DNA of 34,661 nucleotides from Chara braunii. Lineage: Eukaryota; Streptophyta; Charophyceae; Charales; Characeae. Positions 11,290-21,902 of this stretch are shown here, one piece after another. The number at the start of each line of letters is the position of its first letter. Position 1 is the stretch's first letter. Below the pieces are notes generated by a model, which saw only the letters and a program-made list of their open reading frames with translations, ran no database searches and was not told the DNA's origin. Made by a program: the position numbers and the translations under genes. The stretch lies in assembly GCA_003427395.1 (NCBI GenBank), contig BFEA01000474.1, forward strand, positions 220,958-255,618, in the 5' to 3' direction.

Positions 11290-11700
11290 CATTGTCCAAC
11301 TCTCCACTTTGTGATGATCCGATTCAAGGTTGGTTACTTCCATGAGTCTCATGCAAGTGTTTGAGCTAGTCTCACTCATATGCATGACTCATCTCTCACA
11401 TGATGATGCTTTAGTTCAGTCTTGTTGCTTCCTTGAGTCCCTGGCATATGTTGGAGCAAGTCTCACTCACATGCATGACTCATCTCTCACATAATGAAGA
11501 TTCATTTCAAACTTGTTGCCTCCATGAGTGACAAGCATGTGTTTGAGCAAGTCTCACTCACATGCTTCACCATTTTTTCACTTGGTGATGTGCCGGTTCA
11601 GTCCTTGTTGCTTCCAAGGCTCTATGTGCATGTATAGTCTAGTCACACTTGTGCAGTTCACTCTTTCTTCGCTTAGTGATGTGCTGGTTTAGTCCTAGTT
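11290..11700 (+). repeat. ~91-bp tandem repeat array
   Basis: Units beginning GAGC(T/A)AGTCTCACTCA(T/C)ATGC start at 11363, 11454 and 11545 with an exact 91-bp period. A more diverged unit starts near 11632 and another precedes 11363. Shared internal landmarks are GATGATG, GTTCAGTC and TTGTTGCTTCC. No frame is conserved, so this is a short decayed minisatellite. Confidence 0.8.
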
Positions 11701-11939
11701 GCACTCTGGTCACACACCCAGTGATGTACAAGACAGATTCAGATGTACTGACATAGGCTTCTCTTATTGCGCTGCTCTCTGTTGCAGTGCATCGCATTGC
11801 ATTGCATCGTACTTCATTTCATTTGCAGATCATCGGGCTCTGAGGATCAAGGATGTGGTATGCATGGATATTGAGAGGGTATAAGGTTTAAAGGGTTCAA
11901 AGGCACAAACTTAGTAACAAAGAATATGGGGGCTGCTGA

Positions 11940-12165
11940 ATAAGGCTGAGCTAATAGGTAAGGGGTGCTCCAAGACGGGATGGGTGATACTGGCAACTCC
12001 ATGGGACAGCGGAGCCCGAGACTGAGAAGTGAAATGGCGACAGCCCCTGGAAACAACAAACAACAATCTCTGTGTTGAAAGATGTATCAATGGGATGCTG
12101 GACCCGGTTTCCAAGAGGTGCCATTCCCCACCAATAAATGGAGCAGCCTGACAGGAAAAAAAAAA
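11940..12165 (+). mobile_element. Short plus-strand relative of the LINE 3' end, with A tail
   Basis: Positions ~12081-12145 resemble the sense strand of the large LINE's 3' UTR (complement of ~15183-15250). Both carry a GCTGGACCCG core, then a GGTGCC, then CCCCACCAATA(A/G)ATGGAGC. Here the match is followed by ten A residues (12156-12165), just as the LINE copy ends in its own poly(A). Weaker similarity extends upstream toward ~11,960. I infer a 5'-truncated insertion of a related LINE or a SINE sharing that tail. The 5' boundary is uncertain. Confidence 0.5.
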
Positions 12166-12812
12166 AGGAAAGGTGCAGCGAAACCAGTGAAGGGCTATCA
12201 ACACCACGGAGAAAGTTTGGGTAGAGACAAAGACACTAATTCAGGCAGAGATTTTGTGAAAGTGGCAGAAGACAAAACACTCCATGACGGATGATGTGGA
12301 TCGACAACAAAGAACAATAGAGAAATTTACAAAGATATGGTTGACAGGCGCCAAGGTAGTATAAATAAAGGACTTCCGCATGTGATGGAAGGACTAGCAC
12401 AACTCAGAAGTGGGCCTGAGAAGACGGAGAATCCAGCAAGGTCCATCACATGCCACATAAGTATCATAGCAAAAGGCTTTTAATCTACAAGTGCAGACAA
12501 GTGTGAAGACTGGGTTTGTCCCTTCGCTTATCCCTTTCTTGTGCTTCGAGATAAATATGACAGGTCCTAGTTAGATAGACCTGAGAGGAAAGGTGGAATT
12601 AAGGCAAGCTGACAGTCAATCCTCCATACTGTTGGAGTAATCCTCCAAGAAGCGGTTAACGGGGGCCCAAATATTCGCCGTTTTCGTTGGCAATTGCGGT
12701 GCAAATTTCATCAAAATTTTTAAAAACAAACGATATGAGACCATAGTGCAAACATCAAAAAAGGAAACACGCTAAAAAGAACAAAAAAAAAACAAAAAAA
12801 CACTATGAAACC
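12166..12812. other. Gene-free stretch
   Basis: No supported coding or RNA feature. Several A-rich runs occur at 12,720-12,800, next to the decayed LINE fragment. Confidence 0.5.
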
Positions 12813-14009
12813 CTAACACAAAGACACTTTCCGAGTCAATTCGTCGAAAATAACACCCCTGGTTAACCACGTGTGCATAATTCCCGAGTATCTTGTTGGC
12901 TCTTCCGATTTCTCCCATGTCATTTCTGCCTCAGGTCCCTCCATTCGGGGAGTCTCCTCCTCTGATAGCCACCACCCTATTGTTTTTTTCCAATTGATCT
13001 TCATTTATGAAGCCAGCCTGAAAGCTTCCATTGCCTTGACGAATGCTTTTACAGAGGAATGAGATGCCCTTATGAGGACCGTGAGGTTGTCCGCAAACAT
13101 TATCACTGTTGGGAATTGGATGTGGTGAGGGGTACCGGTATTAAGGTCTTACAGCCTTTGGATCGAGGGGTCTTTATGTAGGAAGGAGGCAATATCTTCC
13201 ATGACAAATAGGAAAATCGGTGGGGCTAGAAGGTATCCTTGACGGACTGACCAGGGAATCGGATATTGTTCCGAAATAAGTCCATTGACTTGTACAGATC
13301 CTAAAGCATCATTGTACAAAATACTGACCCATTACCTAAAGTTAGGTCCCACCCCCATTCGTTTCATGCTCACGTTGAGGAAGGCCCGATTGACTTGGTC
13401 GTAGGCGTTCTCAAAATCGAAAAACGGGATAGATGTATTCATCCTCTTCTCTTTTACTTTCCTTGCTGCCTCGTTTAGAGTTAAAACATTGTCTAGTATA
13501 TATCTACCTGGGATAAAACCAGCTTGATTTATGTGGAAACATTTACCTGTGAGGTCCAGTATTCTGAACGCTAAAGCTTTCGCCAGAATTTGTAGGGGGG
13601 GGTAGGTAAGTAGGGAGATTGGCCTATAATTACGAATGTCCTCCTGGTCCCCCTTCTTATATAGTACAGTCACAACGCTGCTACTCAACAATTCTCCCAT
13701 CCCCCGTTTTTCCCAGCTGTCCGTGTAGAAATGAAGAAGGTCATTGCCCATCACGGGCAAGAACGTTTCGCAGAATTCCTTGGTAAGACCATCGATCCCT
13801 AGGGATTTGTCATTTTTCATGCTGTGGACAGCGAATGTTAGTTCCTCTAGGGTCATAGGTTTGTCTAGCATTGCCGCCTGTTCCACTGAGATTGCCTTGT
13901 CTAGGTATTGTAGCATTTTGGTTTTCGCCTCTCTTGTGGTTGTAGAGGCGTCTGTCATGCTAGCATTTGTGGCAAGAAAAAAAGAAAAGAAAAAACCCCT
14001 TAGCGGCAA
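12813..14009 (-). pseudogene. Decayed LINE reverse transcriptase fragment
   Basis: The minus-strand frame from 14009 to 13332 (225 codons) carries the N-terminal half of a non-LTR reverse transcriptase: GIDGLTKEF, LYKKGDQEDIRNYRPISLL, NQAGFIPGR and motif A FFDFENAYDQV. After a stop, further downstream on the minus strand, the motif C equivalent is visible near 13,104-13,113 as MFADNLTVLI. It is followed by FRLAS, a stop, then MKINWKKT...GWW, which parallels FSLAADMKANW...GWW in the large LINE. The catalytic FADD is FADN here, so the enzyme would be inactive even without the stops. Endonuclease, ORF1 and C-terminus are missing. It is related to the 15-27 kb LINE but clearly diverged from it. 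Confidence 0.85.
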
Positions 14010-14203
14010 GATTGTGGCTGGCTCCTGAATTGTTTTTATCCTTGCTGCAAAACGTGAATGTTGTGCAAGGCCTAGCTAGCCTAGCCTTCACATCAAACCC
14101 TCATCTATACTGTTGATAAGCTCATGGTTTGTATTCATTCAGTGTCGATAAGCTAACGGTTTCCCTCTTCAAAAGTTTTGAATTCTGAATACAGCATGCA
14201 CAT

Positions 14204-14800
14204 GTGGGTGTGCCGCCTGCAGGAAACCTGGACTGCGAGTGGTTACCTAATAGGAGGAAGAGAAGGAGGATCAACACGAAGATGGTTGTGCCACTGACAT
14301 GCCGTTCCAATGCCTGTCCGGAGCCTGCTAGCATGAAGCAAAAAAGAGGGCGGAGCCTGTTGCTCATGGGGTTCTCCCAGGTGGTTCGATATCCATGCTT
14401 TGCTGTTTTCATCATAGCAGTGATGTTATGGCCATCTGGTAGTAGAACTTGTCGGACTTTGATGTGGTTGAATGTGGTAAGGCCATGGACCACCGTTGCT
14501 GCACAAGTAATTCCAGGTACAGGAGAAGCGGAACCATTGCCTGATATTCCCAGTCCCGATGGGGTGGGAGATAGTACGCAAACTTTTTTAGAGAGCATCT
14601 CTGCGAGAGTGCAGCACATTGCAAAGAAAGCAAGAGAAAACCATGCTCGGAGGTGTGGTAAGCAAATGCATTCAACCCTGATGTGTACCTCTCATCTCCA
14701 TATCAAGTGGAACTCAATCCTTTTTTCCCTTCTTTCTTTTTCAGCCGCCAGTACTGCGGACCCTATTTTTTTGAACCTAAAACTTTACGCTCCTGAATGA
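14204..14800 (+). CDS. Hypothetical ORF, possibly a host-gene exon remnant
   Basis: This 198-codon frame has no domain I recognise. A hydrophobic stretch near residues 60-80 (CFAVFIIAVML) could be one membrane segment. Residues ~120-155 are polar and could be helical (SISARVQHIAKKARENHARR). Inside it is a consensus-like donor, GGTAAGC, at ~14,657. A strong acceptor with a long pyrimidine tract, TTCTTTCTTTTTCAG, ends at 14,744. They bound a candidate 87-bp intron that is a multiple of three and lacks stops, so the frame survives with or without splicing. The start is the first Met of the frame; earlier exons cannot be excluded. The frame could be chance, because the opposite strand also has a long open frame here. 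Confidence 0.25.
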   Translation: MGVPPAGNLDCEWLPNRRKRRRINTKMVVPLTCRSNACPEPASMKQKRGRSLLLMGFSQVVRYPCFAVFIIAVMLWPSGSRTCRTLMWLNVVRPWTTVAAQVIPGTGEAEPLPDIPSPDGVGDSTQTFLESISARVQHIAKKARENHARRCGKQMHSTLMCTSHLHIKWNSILFSLLSFSAASTADPIFLNLKLYAPE

Positions 14801-15082
14801 ATGTGAACAATTGCCACCGGGCCGGTACATTGAAAGCATGACCTTCACTTACATGGCCGCAAGTTTCTGTAGAAAAAGGTCCTGTTACTGCTGGCTTAAA
14901 GGAGCTAGTCCTCAACATTATGGACTACATCGGAATCCATCTAGATGTACATGTGCATTCCATTCCACCCCATGGGCTGGGTATCCCATTCTTTTCTGTT
15001 TGCCTGAATTATACATCCTACATCAAATGATGTTTAATCTGCGCACAATGCAGCGTGCAGAGAGCTGGCGTCAAATCAACAT

Positions 15083-15094
15083 AGAACCACTCTT
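15083..15094. repeat. Target-site duplication of the LINE (poly-A side)
   Basis: AGAACCACTCTT lies immediately outside the poly(T)/poly(A) end of the minus-strand LINE. It is repeated identically at 27297-27308 beyond the 5' end. Confidence 0.8.
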
Positions 15095-15095
15095 C

Positions 15096-15120
15096 TTTTT
15101 TTTTTTTTTTTTTTTTTTTT
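15096..15120 (-). repeat. LINE poly(A) tail (T25 on plus)
   Basis: Twenty-five consecutive T residues on the plus strand form the minus-strand poly(A) tail. The tail abuts the 12-bp duplication through a single C. Confidence 0.9.
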
Positions 15121-16020
15121 AAACACAGCCCGGATGGATGCTAGGCGTACTGGTAAGAGCAGGCACCCCTAGCACCACCCGGGAGGCTCCATCTATTGGT
15201 GGGGAGCGGCACCAGCTGGAAAACGGGTCCAGCGTCCCACAAATACAGCATTGCAGCACAACGAGTGTCCGGGCATCTGGCCATGAAGTTGTTGCTCGAG
15301 AGCATCTCTCTATCCCCCCGGGCTGCATATCACCCAATCCCTTTGAACAGCTCTCAGTGAGAGGTGGCCAAGTGCCCCCCGGGAACCCGCCCACCCGTTG
15401 CTACGAATCTAAATCTAACCTCGCACTGTTGCTGACGGTGGGTCACTATCCCAGGTGACAGCAGCCCCCAATTGCACCGGATTTAACAGTAGTTGAGACG
15501 ACTTTTGAAATGGATCAGAGAGGTGTCCGTGGACCACAACGTCAACCTCCCGCAATGTCTCAGCCAACGAAACATCGACCAGACTATTGTTGTCATCACC
15601 AGAGAGACGACCCCTGATAGCTCTCGAAAGGAAGGGCCTGTCTGGCTTATCTTGGAATGTTGTCCCGGGGCGGGGAAGGCCGTGGCTAGGCATTGTAAAA
15701 TGCTTCTCTCCCCTCCCAGGGGATCGATGGGGCAGAAAGCCCTGCCCAACCATCACGGGGTGGCCCTGCTTCTGTCTTCCGGGTCTGCTTTTTACGTGTT
15801 CACCCGCGCCACTTTCGTCGTCCGCAGTCGCATCAGTTATTGGTCCCTCCTCGCTTGAGGGTGTTCAGAGAGCAGGGAGTGGGACGAGGGGGAGGGACAG
15901 GGTATACAGCATCAGGGGCAAAGGAAGGGCGGAGAGCGGGGGGGAGGGAGAGAGGGGGGGAAATGAGCTGTTCGAGTGTGTCGCGCACCTCCGTTTGCGA
16001 GCAGGAACCCCTGTAGCACA
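15121..16020 (-). other. LINE 3' UTR
   Basis: About 900 bp lie between the ORF2 terminus and the poly(A). ORFs here on both strands lack domain character and I treat them as chance. Part of it (~15183-15250) is repeated, diverged, at ~12,081-12,145, where it also ends near a poly(A). A purine-rich tract (GGGGGGAGGGAGAGAGGGGGG type on plus, ~15,885-15,965) lies just downstream of ORF2. Confidence 0.7.
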
Positions 16021-16413
16021 TTACTGTGTTATCAGAACGAAGTTAGGCTGTAAGAAGGGGACTTGGAAGTAGTGAAAGGGTCTCCTTTGCCATAGTGACT
16101 CTGAGACCCTCCACTGCTTCCAGAGGATATTAAGGTCAGTGTCCAATTCGGAGAATGATTGGTGTGGATCCTGCCACAGCAAGCAGAAGGCCGACTTCAG
16201 TATTTCCCGAATAGCAGGGTCCTTCTCCTCCCTATAGTCCCGAATAAATGTCCTCCACGCGTCCTGCGTGTGGGACCTGATAATGTCCTCCAACACTTGT
16301 TGGGCCTGCTGCAGACCGAATTGGTGGTCCGGCCTTTCAAAAGAGCACCTAGCTCTCCAGGCTAACATTAGTATTTGCAGTCTTGTATAAGAGAAGAGAT
16401 TAGTCGCATAGGG
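16021..16413 (-). pseudogene. LINE ORF2 C-terminal tail, frameshifted from the RT frame
   Basis: The RT frame ends at 16400 right after a run of five C residues on the coding strand (five G on plus, 16411-16415). Shifting one base there continues sensibly with YATNLFSYTRLQILMLAWRA and about 120 further residues, rich in W, R and E, to a stop at 16021. One extra base in the C run most simply explains the break. The tail is a post-RT, post-zinc-region extension of the ORF2 protein; I know no separate function for it. Confidence 0.7.
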
Positions 16414-19142
16414 GGACCAGCAGTTCATTAGGTGCTGTTTTTTCACCCAGCAGCAGTAGCCCCAAGTCCCATGGGATATGCTCCCCCGTGAGGAAATGAA
16501 AGGCTGCATCCCACCACTGCCAGAGTTGAGTGACCATGGGGCGAGCCAGTAAGCAGTGTTCCAAAGTGGCCCTGGCTGGCGGCGTCGCTCTGCCACAATA
16601 GGCGCATAGAGGCGACAGCAGCCCTTTCTGTTCCAGGTCGTTACGGGACACCAGCCAATCGGGAGTGGGCAAGCACCGGTGGCTAATTTGCCACTGCAGG
16701 GCTCGCAGATTCGTGGGCATAATCTCGACATACTTGGCCCACGGCAGATCCTCTGTCAACTTCGGGTCTAGGGGAGAGTCGCGTGCCCATCTGTCAGACA
16801 ACCTTTGGCCAATCTCTGTGGCAGCCCTTGAGGCCCTGTACCCACCTTTGACTGTATAGTCCCATATGCGCATGGGTTTGGGGCCAGGCCATTCCCATTC
16901 GGCCGGGTCAAACGGGATCTTAGCCACTGGGGTTGCAGGCTCGAACACAAAGAACCTGTCTTGCGCGTCCCCCACAACACGAACATGCATCAGCCCGGCC
17001 CAATTTGTAGTCCTATCGAGGTTATCGTTTCTTACAAGTTTCGAGAATCTGACACCCGGGCTAAGAAGGTCATATGCTTGCAGCGTACAGCGACCATTGT
17101 CGTTGTTGCAGACTCTGAAAACAGTAAGCGGACAGGGCAGGTCAACAAATTTGACCGTCCAATCGCCGTGCAGAACCTCCGGGCCGTTTTGGATAGCGAG
17201 ACGCCACGTGAGGGGGAGAGCCTCCCTTCGCATGGCCTTTCTGTCGCCCACGTTCTTGGCATGCTTAAGCCTGCGTTGCAGTTGCTGGGTTGTTGCCCAA
17301 TCGTTTGCTCGCGGGTCCCACAAGTCCCCCACTGTATATACAACCCTTCTGGCCCAAGTGAGCCACGGGGAGTTATTTTTGAGACTGGAGGGGTTACCAT
17401 TTTCATCGAGGACGCGGGGGTTCCCGAATTGGGGCTGCCTCCAAATATCCTGCCATCTATTTGGGGGCTGTTTTTGTTCCGGTCCTCGCCTTCTCCAAAG
17501 CTTCAGCATATATGGCCACATAGGGTCTAGGGGGATGTCTGCCCTCACCAGTTGCCTCGGGTCGGTCGCCTGGCGTTGTTGCGAGGGAGAGGGAAGAGTC
17601 CACTCAGAATTAGTCAGCCATTGGAAGGGGTGCAGCCTGTTGTCCGTCAACGCTTCTGGTGCCAAGGATTCAATCTGAAGGCAGGCTAATCGGGCCCAGG
17701 GGATGTCATTGCCTACCAGCAGTCTGACCACCACTTTGAAGACCAGTGCCTCACTTTCTCTCTCCGGGTCCAGGATTCCCAACCCACCCTTAGATCTTGG
17801 CAGCATAAGAACATCCCAACTGACCCTTGAAATACAGCCCTCCGCTCTGGCAGTATTTTTCCAGAGGTACGTAGTCAATGCTTTCCTGATTCTGGCATAT
17901 TGTTGCCTCTTAAGTGGCCAGACCGCTAATTTGTACCAGATAGCTGCCAGGACAGCGTTGTTTATTGCAAGCGCCCTGCCCACTAATGAAGTGTGGAGCC
18001 CCTCCCATCTGGCCAGGCGGCCCACTGCGAGGTTGACCAAAGCATCACCATGGTCTTGCGGGGGACCTAGTGCTGTTAGCCTCACCCCTAATACTCTAAT
18101 GACATCTTCCTTGCGCGCCCAGGCCACCGCAGGCTCTTGAGGCGGGAGCTCTCCTTGGGGGTGGAGCCACCATCCTTCCGTTTTTGCCCCCCAATTGGCT
18201 TTCATGTCCGCCGCCAGCGAGAAGAGTTCTATGATTTGAGAGAGGGCGCGCACACTGTCATCATCCGCTTTGATGAGGACAGTAAGGTCATCGGCGAACA
18301 GCGACGTCACCGGGATAAGGTGGTGTGGGAGTTCCGGGATGGGCACCCTGCTGATGTTAGGGTGAGCTCTGATGGCAGAGGCCAGGGCTTCCATGACAAC
18401 CACGAACAACAGAGGTGCGATGGGGTCGCCCAGCCGCACCGATCTTTGGAGGGGGATTGGTGGTGACAGGTGACCGTTAGGCATGACATTCGTGGTGGCC
18501 GTCCTGTGAAAGATTTGAACCCAGTGACAAAAGGCCGGCCCGAAATTCATCCTACCTAAGCACATGTCTAGAAAGTCCCAATCGACGAGGTCGTAGGCCT
18601 TCTCAAAATCAATGAAAATGACAGCGGCTTGGACTTTCCGTTGGCGAGCGTACTTGATGGTCTCATTGACCAGCAGGACATTGTCCTGAATATTGCGATT
18701 GGGCATGAAGCCCGACTGGTCAGGGTGGATCAACACGTTCATAGAGGGCATCAATCTCCTAGTCAGTGCCTTTGCCACCATTTTGTACGGGACCGGAAGG
18801 AGGGTTATAGGTCTATAATTTCTGATGTCCTCCTTGTCGCCCTTTTTGTAAAGGAGAGTGGTGACCCCTTGTCCCATCATACCCCCAAAGGTACCTTCTT
18901 TCTGGACCGCCAAGATGTAGTCCATCAGATCATCCTTAAAAAGGTCCCAAAATCGAATCCAGAATTCCTTTGGGAACGAGTCGATACCGGGAGTCTTTTC
19001 ATCCTCCATGTCTCTCAGCGCCTCCCATATCTCTTGTTGGGTGAGGGGAGCGTCGAGGTCCGTTTTTTGGGAGTCCGTGAGACGGGAGTGTAATGTGGTT
19101 AGCAGCTCATCCCTTGCCTGACGAACTCTCTCGCCAGGCTTG
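16400..19142 (-). pseudogene. LINE ORF2 reverse transcriptase and zinc-binding region
   Basis: This part encodes the enzyme that would copy LINE RNA at the nicked target. Counting from the Met at 19009 (869 codons), the motifs are GIDSFPKEFW (8-17), LYKKGDKEDIRNYRPITLL (53-71), DQSGFMPNRN (97-106), motif A FIDFEKAYDLVDW (132-144), motif B RLGDPIAPLLF (182-192) and motif C FADD (228-231). The catalytic aspartates are intact. The usual RQGDP of motif B is RLGDP here. The frame is open upstream to ~19,142, where it meets the endonuclease in another frame, so the Met is not the true start. Near residues 802-819, CAYCG...LEHC with a preceding CLPT..WL pattern matches a zf-RVT-like zinc-binding region. 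RT, zinc region and lack of RNase H fit plant L1-type LINEs. Confidence 0.93.
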
Positions 19143-20732
19143 TTAGGCGTCTGTGAATAGGTGCCGGTAGTACTGGGCCGCGTAGTCCGTTATGGAGTAA
19201 GCGTTGTTCGCTTGCCGAGCCGCGGCATCCAAAGGGTGCCTGAGCACGGGGACAGCATTGGCTCTCGCCCTGGCTCTCACTTTGTTAAAAAAACTCTTTG
19301 CCATTGTGCCCTCCGTGTGTGTGTGTTTTATCCTGGGCAATATTCTCCATGCTTGTGTTTGTTGCTCGATATAGGTTTGGAGGTGGTTTCTAGCTTCCTG
19401 CAGTCTGTCAAATGTGGCGGCATGTTGTGGATCGTCCACTAGCTGGCCGTCCCAGTCTTCCAGGTCCTTCATCAGCTTTTCAAGAAGAGCCTTGCGATCT
19501 CTGGCGTGTTGTAAGGAGAATTTTTGAGCTCTTTCTCTCAACTGCGCCACACCATCGTTAAACCAATGCACTCTGTCCCCTGATATCGGCTTTCGAGTTT
19601 GCCAATACTCCCAGAAGGAAGTAACGGTATCCTTAAATTTTAAAAGGGGGCGCAAAGACGTATTCAGTTTGAAGAAGCCAGGGCCCCTCTGGATGTGATT
19701 GTGCCAGGATAGGCCGAGTGTGATCATGCGATGGTCAAAGGATCTACACGGGCTGATGGTTGTTATTTCTGCAGTTGTAACCAGGCCGACCAGGTCCTTT
19801 GACACCAACGTAAGATCTATGCGAGAGTTAGCCAGGCCTCGTTCACCTCTGGAAGACATGCAAGTATAGGCTCGTTGGGAGGGGTGCAGCAGTCTGTACA
19901 TATCAACCAGCTCTTGTTCCGCCATGAATTGCATGAGCATAAGTACATCCAGTCCCACATCGATCTGCTGCAGGTCCCCTTGGTGTTGTGTATGGGAGGG
20001 GGACCTACGATCCATGGCGGGATCAAGCGCGGTGTTGAAATCCCCTGCTAAGATAAGCGGGGCGTCGACGGGCAGAGTATTCTGGAGAGAGGCCCAAAAT
20101 TCTACCCTACCTGCCGGGTCGTTCGGCGCATAGACATTGGTCAGGTAAAACTCCTCCTCTTCAAAGGAGACTTTGAGGCAGACCCACCTACCATGCTGCT
20201 CATCCCTATCCACGCTAACAAGCTTCCGTCTGGAGGAGGGAGGAAGCTAGATCGCAACGTCTGCAGATGCCCTGTTTCTGGCCGGGGCCGAGTAGGACAC
20301 ATATGGCCATATAGTTTTGCCTTTTGCGTTGTGCGGTGGGGTATCCTGCAGGTGTGTTTCTTGCACACAAACTGTGTCTGGCCATGTCCTCGTTGCCGCG
20401 GGTCTGATCATATTGAGGATGGCGTCCTTTTTGTCCGCGGACGCCTGGATGATCCCATTAACGTTAAGGGAGCGAATGTCCAGGTCTGCCTGGGCCAGTT
20501 TGGTTGCCCACTGGGGTGGCCTCCTGACTTTAGGGAAAACGAGGGAGGGCGGTGGGCATTGGGGGGGCAATAGATGTTGGGGGGGTGATGGTCGAAGATG
20601 CGGTGGAGGGGGGTCGGGCCGGGGTGAAGATTGATGAGGTTGCCCCTGTGGCCGGCCGGCTGGACAATGGGCCCCGTTAGGGAGCAGTCCACTGCTGCTC
20701 GCTGCCACACAATTTGGTATAGGCGGGACCAT
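19143..20732 (-). pseudogene. LINE ORF2 N-terminus: AP (APE-like) endonuclease domain
   Basis: This domain nicks target DNA to prime reverse transcription. From the Met at 20732, a ~75-residue proline-rich leader precedes the fold. Motifs in order are SLNVNG (residues 88-93), VCVQETHL with the catalytic Glu (125), then an in-frame TAG at 20247-20249. The same frame continues with LPPSSRRKLVSVDRDEQ, TNVYAPND, LAGDFNTALDPAMDR and RSFDHRMITLGLSW with the terminal Asp-His. The frame reads on to a TAA at 19143, where the RT continues one frame over. There are thus two lesions, one nonsense and one single-base frameshift, with otherwise well-preserved motifs. It begins 37 nt after the tandem stop codons of ORF1, in the same frame. 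Confidence 0.9.
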
Positions 20733-20771
20733 TATTTGTAGTCAGCACCTTGTAGTCACCGGGCCAGGTCA

Positions 20772-21902
20772 TCAAGGCAAGACCTTGATGGGAAGCACAA
20801 ACGGCGGGTCATCCCACTGGTTGTGCTCCTCGAGGACATTATCTTCCAAGGTCTGCATGAAGAACAAAACTCTACCCGCTGTCCAGGCATAGTTGGTCAC
20901 AAAACGTGTTGTGGGGAGGTCCATCAGCTGACGGTGGGTAAACCACCTGAAGCTCGTGCCTGTTTTGCTTGTCCCACTTTTGGGATCCAGCAAAAGCAGG
21001 ACGGGAATAATGCCCTTCGGGAATGTGAGTGTCTGAGGAAGGACCACCCCCAATGTGTCGGATATGCCACTCTCCCTAACCCAGTATTTAAGGCGTTTCA
21101 GGATCACGACCGTCGAAGGATTCCCCCTCCAGCCTTCAATCGGCAGATTCATCATCGGCGGTGTAGTCTTTGTCATTTGAGGCTGGCGGGCGGTGTCCAC
21201 TGGGGGGCCAAGGCGCAGTAGCCACTGGCCCCCCTCCTTCTCCCTCTTGATGGGGAAGATGGCCACCCCCGGGGGCATGGCCACCGGCGAACTATCGTCC
21301 TCTTGTAGTCGCACCATATCCCGCATCTTTTTAGGGGGAGCATCGGGTTGCCTATCATCATCAGATTGTGATTGGTTTTCGTCTGTGTCATCGTCATCAT
21401 GAAGAACCACAGTCTTTCGGCAGCTGGCCCCTGAGGGAGCACTCGGGGGCAGAGATGGCTGACTTTCCAGCAGCCCGACCATGGAGCGGCAGGCGAGGGG
21501 ACTGGGGGGGGAGACAGCCAGATCCGTTATCAGCGATTGAGGACCGACGTTCTCAGGCTGGTCCTGGATAGTGTGCAGCTTGGGGGGGGACACAGCCAGA
21601 TCCGTTATCAGCGATTGAGGACCGACGTTCTGAGGTTGGTCCTGGATGGTGCACAGCGTGACGCAGAGTTCATGTACCAATATTTTGGGCCAGGCAAGTC
21701 CCTCGTGGAGGAATGCCTCCCCAGTGTCCTCGCGCAGCAGTGGAGAGTCATTGTCCGGGTTCTTTCCAAATCGGGCCCTGATGTAGTTGTCAATTTTGTC
21801 AAGAAAACCATTGACCACCAGCACAATCGCGGCCCCGACCTCCATCCAATCTATTGTTGAGACCGTCTTGTACTTGTCGACCGTGGCCAGGACCCTGGGG
21901 CT
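20772..21902 (-). pseudogene. LINE ORF1, C-terminal segment (unrecognised domain)
   Basis: The frame (Met at 21845; open from the TAA at 21903) ends at tandem TGA TGA codons at 20774-20769, probably the authentic ORF1 end. A helical-looking N-terminal part (AAIVLVVNGFLDKIDNYIRA) leads to a 26-residue tandem duplication containing NVGPQSLITDLAVSPP. An acidic linker rich in D/E (VVLHDDDDTDENQ) follows, then a ~110-residue C-terminal part with a globular look (STVVILKRLKYWVRESG; TSFRWFTHRQLMDLP; FVTNYAWTAGRVLFFM). I do not recognise this last domain. It is in the same frame as the rest of ORF1, so I infer that it belongs to one long protein interrupted by point mutations. Confidence 0.7.
21504..21656 (-). 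repeat. 78-bp tandem duplication inside ORF1
   Basis: Two nearly identical 78-bp units (for example CAGCCAGATCC at 21515 and again at 21593) encode 26 residues each, including QNVGPQSLITDLAV and ENVGPQSLITDLAV. The length is a multiple of three, so the frame is kept. High identity indicates a recent duplication. Confidence 0.9.

Noticed and set aside
16866-18140. Long plus-strand ORFs opposite the RT (up to 270 codons)
   Set aside because: They are shadows of the minus-strand ORF2 coding region and have no domain motifs.
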